Shown here: one piece after another, positions 1-7,600 of the stretch | Layout of the letters: every line of letters starts with the position of its first letter | How positions within the stretch are numbered: position 1 is the stretch's first letter | Assembly: GCA_037834085.1 (NCBI GenBank) | Contig: JBBMKC010226107.1 | Span: forward strand, 1-22,155 | DNA: 22,155 nt | Source of the DNA: Bipalium vagum | Lineage: Eukaryota > Platyhelminthes > Tricladida > Geoplanidae | Reading direction: 5' to 3' | Notes under the pieces: generated by a model | Seen by the model: the letters and a program-made list of their open reading frames with translations, nothing else | The model's database searches: none | Told to the model about the DNA's origin: nothing | Position numbers and translations under genes: made by a program

Positions 1-138
1 AATGTGTTGAATTGCTAGGAGACTATGTTATATAATAATATGAATTTAAATAAAAAATTTACGTTTTTTCTTTTTCAATTTCAGAACTTTTCACGCAACC
101 TATATCTGTATATTGTGAGATAAATTGAAAAGTAGTCA

Positions 139-210
139 GCGGGTGTAGCTCAGCGGTCAGAGCAGTCCATGCGCATGTGAAGGTCCCGGTTCGAATCCCG
201 GTATCTCCGA
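139..210 (+). tRNA. tRNA-like pol III unit (decayed tRNA gene or SINE head)
   Basis: An intact A box (TAGCTCAGCGG, 146-156) and a perfect B box (GGTTCGAATCC, 188-198) stand at tRNA spacing. The D arm pairs fully (148-151 with 160-163) and encloses an 8-nt loop. The cloverleaf is poor elsewhere: the anticodon stem around 165-181 pairs at only about two of five positions. The T stem needs a bulge, and the acceptor pairs best as 140-146 with 203-209, leaving one base before the D stem. A170-176 loop would present GCG-like triplets, but I would not assign an amino acid. Together these suggest a tRNA pseudogene or the head of a tRNA-derived SINE rather than a working tRNA. No pol III T-run follows directly. 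Confidence 0.5.
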
Positions 211-214
211 TTAA

Positions 215-402
215 TTTTCAACTAACATATATAATTGGTGAAAAGTATACAATTTTTTTTGATTATTTGAGGAAGCCTCATGATGCCATCCTCCCAGAAA
301 TTGTCATCTTCTCGAGCTATCAACTGATCCAAGTGGGTTTTGCAGACCTCTATCATTTCAAAACTCTTTGCATTGAGAGTATTCTACAGGGATATAAATA
401 AA
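215..402 (-). mobile_element. mariner transposase C-terminal fragment
   Basis: Read on the minus strand from about 395 to 225, this gives a continuous peptide containing THLDQLIARED and then FWEDGIMRLPQ. This matches the end of mariner transposases, where a helix is followed by a 'F-[YW]-x-x-G-I-x-x-LP-x-[RK]W' signature just before the stop. The tryptophan after LPQ is lost and the frame closes about 18 residues later. Catalytic aspartates and terminal repeats are absent, so this is a tail fragment only. It could be mistaken for a downstream exon of the HEPN-CARD gene, but its phase does not fit. Confidence 0.5.
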
Positions 403-1171
403 TGAGCATCACAATCAAATTTTAAATGATTTCTTCAATGGGTAAAATTTTAAATACAATTTCTAAATATTAGTTAGAAATTAAATATGATTCAATTCAA
501 GAAAGATCTCGTCAAAATAACATCAAACCATAATTTTTCTGATAAATTGTTATGATATCGTTGTAGAATAGAATAAATGGGTTCAACTGAAATATTCAAG
601 CAAAAATATAATTTTATACAGCTCCGCAATGTTCATAACTTAACATAATGTTCATTCATAACTCTGTTCCTTTCAACGGTGTTTATTGTTTAACAATTAT
701 TCTGAGATTGATTAATATCTGATAAACATTTTCAAATCAATTAAAAGTATAAATACTTATGTCAAAAGTGGCAGGTAGATTCAACACTCAGTGGAACTTA
801 TAATATTACTTCATTAGATTATGAATTTTTGGTGGGTCTTCTTTAAAAGGTCACGAATAAGCACAAACTCTGTTTCGTTACCATTTGGTGCAGGTTTCTT
901 TCTACTGAGTGTTTTAATTATTATTTTTCAAATATAATTATAATATAATTTTCTAAAAAAAAATTTATTATATTATATTATATATTTTATTAATATTGCA
1001 ACCATTAAGAATTACAATAATCACAAGTTGAATATTTTCTTTATAAAGGTAATTTGAGTAAAGCAAATCTGGTAATTCCAATAAATGAATATTGATATAT
1101 CTGTTAAATTTCAAATAATATATCTATAATTTACAATAATCCATAAAAATAAAATAAAATAAAATTATGAT
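403..1171. other. A+T-rich 3' flank of the HEPN-CARD gene, no supported gene
   Basis: This is mostly A+T-rich sequence with poly-A and TATTA tracts around 930-1000. On the minus strand 805-890 reads about 28 codons of plausible protein behind a CAG/TAG acceptor. Its phase does not match the CARD exon and it has no matching donor, so I do not call it. Confidence 0.5.
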
Positions 1172-1193
1172 TTTATTAAAATTTCATTTTATT
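1172..1193 (-). terminator. Candidate poly(A) signals of the HEPN-CARD gene
   Basis: Two AATAAA hexamers on the minus strand (1193-1188 and 1177-1172) lie 105-130 bases beyond the stop of the CARD exon. This is a normal distance for a short 3' UTR. In DNA this A+T-rich the hexamer also occurs by chance, so support is modest. Confidence 0.4.
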
Positions 1194-1298
1194 TTCTGTT
1201 ATTTTGACATGAAATATTAATATTATTTATAATTTAATATATTTATATAAAATATATTTAATCTAACTATTAATGTATATTGTATTTTACATTAATTA

Positions 1299-1624
1299 TT
1301 ATATTTTTAATGTACCTGTTTTATATGACAAGCTTTCTTGTTTCAGACATTGGTGATCTTCATACATATTCAAGTACAAATCGTAATATCTACTTTTCAA
1401 AGCATTCAAAAACTCTGTAAATGCTGAACCGGTTTTCATTACCAAAATGTCTAGCAGAATGCTCATTTGATCCGAACTGTGTATACTGGTGAATATTTCG
1501 CCACTCTCCTCAATATTAAAAACTTTTCTTTTCAACATCTGATCTATTATTGAATCTGGTCTCACTTCCGATATTAGCCGAGGGTAAAATGTTCTCAGAA
1601 TATTTTTTTCTTCTTCTTTCAAAC
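1299..1624 (-). CDS. Exon 6 of the HEPN-CARD gene: CARD domain and stop
   Basis: The exon starts after a TAG acceptor (1626-1625). Its first two bases complete the codon split by exon 5. The frame then runs 107 codons to a TAA at 1301-1299. The peptide has the CARD pattern: a first helix ILRTFYPRLISEV, then DSIIDQMLKRKVFN, then DQMSILLDILVMKTGSAF leading into EFLNALKS and a last helix. The size, about 88 residues, and the hydrophobic spacing suit a whole six-helix CARD. The exon could instead splice at 1316 (ACAG followed by GTACAT, phase 1), which would drop only the last six residues and extend the protein beyond the window. I favour the stop because poly(A) signals follow. The methionine-like start at 1622 is really TTG and is not a start codon. 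Confidence 0.85.
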
Positions 1625-4600
1625 CTAATATAATAAAAGTTAAAGAGATTAAACAATTATTTACGGAACATCTTTTTAAAATGTATTTTGAAGAATTTAT
1701 AATTCACTTTATTTAGACTTTAATTTTTAAATTTTCAACAGATTTCATTTTTTTAATTAATTAACATTTCTTTTAAGAAAATATATTTAGTGTATTAAAG
1801 TCTTAACAAATTTTAAAATAGTCAACATACGATGTCAGAAAGACTATACCAACGAGTTTTCTGAGTCAGAATCTGACTGTAATTGAAGACACTAACCATT
1901 AAGGACTTATTAATATTTAAATATGATTGATACAAAAGGAATAACAACTTTATCTTGGTAAATTATTACTTAAATGCATCACTTGGTAAATATTGAATAT
2001 TATAAAGATTTAAAAATCAGATTACTAATGTTAAAGTAAAATCAATTATTGTATCAATTTGTTCCCTTTTAAATTTAATTTTATAAACGACATTTTTATA
2101 TATACTTTATACCCTCATTCTCAGAATTTTTTAATTTTCTTCACATTCCTTTCAATTTTTGTCCCGTTATCCTTTTGTAAAACATATCTTTGATCTTGCA
2201 TCTTCTCAATAATATCACAAGGTCCACCATATCTTTCATCTTCTCTTCCTCGAAATTCTACTTTAACTAGAACTTTTTCTCCGACTCGGAAAACTGTCTT
2301 TGTATTGTTCTACACATCTTTGACTTGACCTTGAGATGTTTGATATAACTTATCTCTATATAATTTTCTTCCGAATACCATTTCTGCTGGACTCATTCAA
2401 ATTGTGTTTTGTAGTGTCAAATTAATTGCTAATCCCGTCTTTGGTAGAATTTCAGCCTAATCTCTTTCGCTTAAATCACGAATAGTTATGATTTATCTCT
2501 CTATTTGGCCATTAGTATTGTGATGATAAAGACTAGAAAAACTAATTTCTGCATTAAGCTTCATTGCAAATGCTTTCATGCCTTTGAATCAAATTATTTT
2601 CCAAAGCGGACATTAATTCTTCTTGGGTTGTCCTTTGAATAGATCCTTCATTCTGTCTTACTAATGCTGTTAACAAGATATATTTGTTATATTTATCAAT
2701 ATACAAAAATATATTTTTCCTTCCAGTTGTTTCTCTTAACGGCCTACATATGCCTATCTATATACATCTGTATCTATATTCCATCTATATATATATATAT
2801 ATATATATCTTCAAAAATCTCAGATGGTTCCAACTATTGTATTTCTTCTTTAGTTCGTGTAGTAACTACTTTGTATCTTTGACAGACTTCACAAGTTCTG
2901 ATGATATCACTAACTTTTTCTTTCAAATTCGCAATTGATTGATAATTGTCTTTCATACAATATGCTATTTTCTCAGCTCCAGCGTGTGTAAACATGCGAT
3001 GAGCCGACCAAACGATATCTTCAAATCATCTATTCCAGTATTTTTCGTTATTTTTCTTTCTGTCTTTCGATTCCGCAAGCAAATGTTCTTCTTTTGCCAC
3101 TGCATCTAAAATCTTAGTTCAAACTTTTTAAACTTTTAGATCCTCATACTGAGTTTGACATTGACACATGTGTCACACTCTGGCTTGATAGCATATTAGT
3201 ATTTGAATATACAGCGCCTTTACTATATTCTAGCCTCATATCTAGGCTACTAAGATAACTGATTCATGTTTGAAATTGCGATATGGTTGACTTTTTATTG
3301 TAAAAATAAAGGCTATGGCTTTCTGATCCGTTCATAATATAAAACGTTTGCCATATAAATAATGACTGAAATTATTACAAAATTAATAAGCAGCCAATAA
3401 CCCTTTCCTTGTTGCACAATATCTTTTTTCATGAGCATTCATTGAATATGAACCAGATGCAACGATCTTCTCGAATCTATTTGAATCTTTCTGTGAGAGT
3501 ACTAAGCAGTTTTATCGAGTCTAAATCCGTATCCAATCTAAATTCATATTCTTAAGTTACCGTTTTTTATGCTCATTAATACATCATTCAAGATTTAGTA
3601 ATGATTATATTTTTTGTCTAAAATACAGTTTTTTAATGTGAGTTTTAATCCAATTCAACTTCATACTATGCATTTCTCAAATCGATTGAACTAAATTAAC
3701 GTACTATTCATAAGGCATCTAACATATCATCAACATCTTCTAATGTTCAGACAGATCCTAATATCTTTCGTTTTCTTATTCCGTACACATATTAGAGGTG
3801 TGATATTATGAACATAGAGATTCTTTATATTTTCGTTAATCTTTCCTTCTAGATTCATTGGTTGTCTAGAAGGTTTTTAATTATAATTAGTTTTGCTTTT
3901 GTCTTTATTGTGTGCTTTGTCAACTGAGGCAACATTATATCACATTTATCTGCTACAAGTCCATCTTGATTCATTTCAATGACCTTCTTTAACCTGAAAT
4001 CCTCTTTAAGATTTAATATTTCTAATGCTCTTTTTAAACGTTTCCCTTTTGAAACCAGGCTAAATTTTTTCCCTCTATGTTGCACAACGTATCACAACAA
4101 TCATCCTTCTCTCTAAATTCACTTAAATGCTGCTGAAGCAAACTGTATCGTAAAAATTATAAGAAATTCTTTCAATCAATTACGGAGTAACACTATCCAC
4201 CACGATAACGCTTACCAACTTTTATCTGGACCAACACTGACTTCTACATTTATTGTTCTCCTTGTCTCCAAAAAACTGTTGCCTGCACATCTTAATCTCT
4301 CACCATACCTTTCATTTTAATATTATTCATCATTTGAGCAATCTTCTACCTTATTACACTAATTCCAGCTTTTTTATCAAATAAGATGTCAAATTTAAAC
4401 CCTTGCGCACTCATATTCACATTTGGCCTGCCTTGCATTTTGTCCCATTTTTTCTTCAATACCGGTAATCGTATTTAAATGATCATACTCCTCTATTCAA
4501 TCTTCTCTGTTGTTTGCCTATTTCCTTCATCTGTCTCAATCCTTTGGGAATAATTGTGTGCGATATCTAATATATGACTCCAACTAGGTCCCCTACTAGT

Positions 4601-7600
4601 TTACCTTGGTCTTTTGAGTATACCAATATATTCTCATATTCTACTCTCATGCAATCTCCTTCTGATATCACATCAATATTTTCGGTAACTGTATTAATCC
4701 TTCTATTTCCATCACCCCACTATTACTTTCAAAAAAATTCCGGTTTCTTCTCTAGTCTACACCTCTATTTAGATTTGTATAGTACTCAGAAGCTTGGTGA
4801 CCATTTCTTACAAACCTTTGAAATTTTTACTCTGTACAATTCCTTGGAATGTGCCCTGCTTTTTCACAAAACTTTTTCTTTTAAATGTCCAATACTTCAC
4901 TGATCTTTTTATTGGGGAGTCCTTCCAAAGGTGACAGGATTTTTTAAAAGAGAAACATTCTACCCAGCTGTTCGAGTATTCCACGGCAGATCGTGGATTG
5001 TTTTCTTAAAGAGCTATTTGAGGGTTTTATGAAATCATGTTTGGAGAAACTACAAAACCGTTAGTGAAATCAATGCCCAGCCATAGTTAACAGTTATGGG
5101 TGGCATATAAAGTATTAGATACGAAGTTAGCGTCGAAAATCCACTTTATTTTCAAAAGTTAAAAGTGTGTAATATTTTTTACCATCACTGTACTAAATGT
5201 TATAATTTCATCTTATCAAGCTTTGGAAACTTAAAATTCCCAGAGATGAAAATCTTATTATTTTATTCCCTGTTATTGTTAAATACAGAATTAAAATCTT
5301 GTGAAATAACATATTTCTTAATTACATAATACAGGATGCTCTAGATAAATCGAGAATTTTTAATGCTGTATTAAACATTATTTTTGTGAAATCCATCTTA
5401 TTTTCATTTGTTTAAATAAATTAATTTATCCATAATATTAATTACAGAAAACAACAAATTTTATAAATTTAAATGACTCTAGTTTCATAAGGGGAAAATA
5501 CTTAAACTTATTGTTTTTTTGATTATACTAAAACCATAAGTTGCAAAAATTTTTAAAACATTTTAAGGAGGATGATGACAAAAATAATCTACAAGCTAAA
5601 AGAAATGGAATCCAAATTTCATCGCCAATTTTAAAGAGAATATTATACAGCTCATAAAGGAATGGCTTCTATGAAATACTAACCTACATTAGTCAACAGA
5701 TTTGTGGTCTGACTTCAACACTCACCTTAATCTTCTGGGTCAAAATCTCAGTACCATTAAGTCATTACAATATACTATTTAGACGGTAATGATACATTTG
5801 AGTTAAAAGGTTAAGCAACCATGTATCGGGTTTGGGTCCCGAGTAGTAGCCGTGGTGGTAATTAATGGAGACCACACAAAATAATGTTATTTTACAGACT
5901 TCTTATTGATATACCCAAATTTTTATTTAAATACACTTGAATTGTTTTATTAACATTTTCTACTTATTTTACAAAAATTCCGATTTATCTCAAACAATCT
6001 GTACTTTTGGAAAACACCAAAAATACAAAGGTCACTAACCATATTTAAAAAAGGAACTTTTTAAGTCTTTTTTAATATCATTTTCTTGGTTTTCTATATT
6101 CACAAAATGAGATATTCTAGGTTGAACACTTTTCCCTGATAAGGTTTCTCTCATTTTTATAGGTGTCTGAAGAACTGGAATTTCCAATTGCCTATTTTCT
6201 CTAGAAACCTCTAATCTCCGTTCCAAATTATAGATCTAAGCATAAATATATTTTAAATAATAGTTTATACCTTAAGATAGTATGTCACTGTTTTTTAAGA
6301 TATCGTGGAATTTCAAATTATTATTAAATATAAAATTTATTAATATTTTAAAATTTTATTGCATTTATTATTTTCTTTAATTCTCCAATTCCAATTTTAA
6401 GATCTAGCTTTAAATAAATGAATTTCAAAAAATTAAACAAATTAATGAATAAACCTTTACATTAAAATGAATGAAATTGTTAATAAAAAGAACAAAAAAA
6501 AAACCAATGTTATTAATTTTAATTGATTTTTAATCTATAAAATAACAATCAATATTATTTTTTTAATTAATAAAAAATATTCTATAGAAAAATTCTGTAA
6601 CATTGTAAATAAAAATTTAATTAATTCTGATTGCTTGAAGTTCAAGAGAATTATTTAAACAAAAAAACAAAAACACGTGTTCTGTTCAATACACATCAAA
6701 ATATTTACTTTTGACTAAATTTTTAAATAAAACGAAATTTTTATTTTATTGACATTATTTAGAGACATGATTTAAGGTAAAAGAAATATTATACACATAA
6801 ACATTAAAAATATTAAACAAATAAGAATTTCTTTAAACGTATCTTTTATGTGGTTTTATTTTATTTTTTGAATGTTAATTTTTTTTGCTTTATTGAATTT
6901 TTCAGTCATTTGTCCTTGATTTACATTCTTATTAAATTATTAAAATGTTCTCTACCAAATAATTAATATAATGAAATATTCAACGTCGTTTAGATTGTCA
7001 TAATTTGATGTAGATATTTTATTCTACTCTTACTTTGCGTTACCATAATAAATAAAATCTGGCTGAATAAAAATTAATAATTTTCATTTAAGTGATACAT
7101 CCAATGGATGGTTCAAAAATAAATTTGTTTTACTTGTTGTATTTCTTTAAAATTTAAGTAAAATAAAATATATCTCGAATTTTATTTATTTTTACTCAAA
7201 ATGATTTTCTTAAACAAAATATAATAAAATAATAAATAAATGAAAAAAAAGATATGAAAATAAATAATTTCCAAACCTTTTCTTCATCTTTATGCCACGT
7301 TTTAAAAAATTGTATCGCTGAAGCTTTATCTTTTTCAAGAAGCTGAATATTCTTAATATCTTCCAGTCCACTCTTAGTGCTGTCGAAATGTGTCACAATT
7401 GAAACCAAGAGATCCAATATTAATTGATATGTCTAATTAGCACTTGTAATTTAGACAGAAATATTATCAAATAATATAATAATAATAATTATAAATTCCG
7501 ATGAAGTTTAATTCTTCAACACAAAGTTAATAAAGAATACAATTAATATTAAATGACCGAAACCACAAAAATAATGAATGATTATATTTTGAATATTATA

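Noticed and set aside
225-395. Minus-strand peptide as a further exon of the HEPN-CARD gene
   Set aside because: Its wording matches a mariner transposase tail and its splice phase does not fit the CARD exon.
805-890. Possible extra exon downstream of the CARD exon
   Set aside because: It would need phase 2 from the previous exon, but the CARD exon offers only a stop or phase 1. There is also no donor in frame.
2664-2938. Plus-strand open frames rich in Tyr and Ile
   Set aside because: They are antisense to the Ty3/gypsy integrase and are created by the TA microsatellite.
3855-4085. 76-codon minus-strand frame as a host gene
   Set aside because: It lies in order between the protease-like and reverse-transcriptase parts of the Ty3/gypsy fossil and is part of that element.
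4574-4903. 109-codon plus-strand frame
   Set aside because: It is antisense to the gag-protease part of the Ty3/gypsy fossil, and its Ser/Phe/Leu-rich content is typical of a shadow frame.
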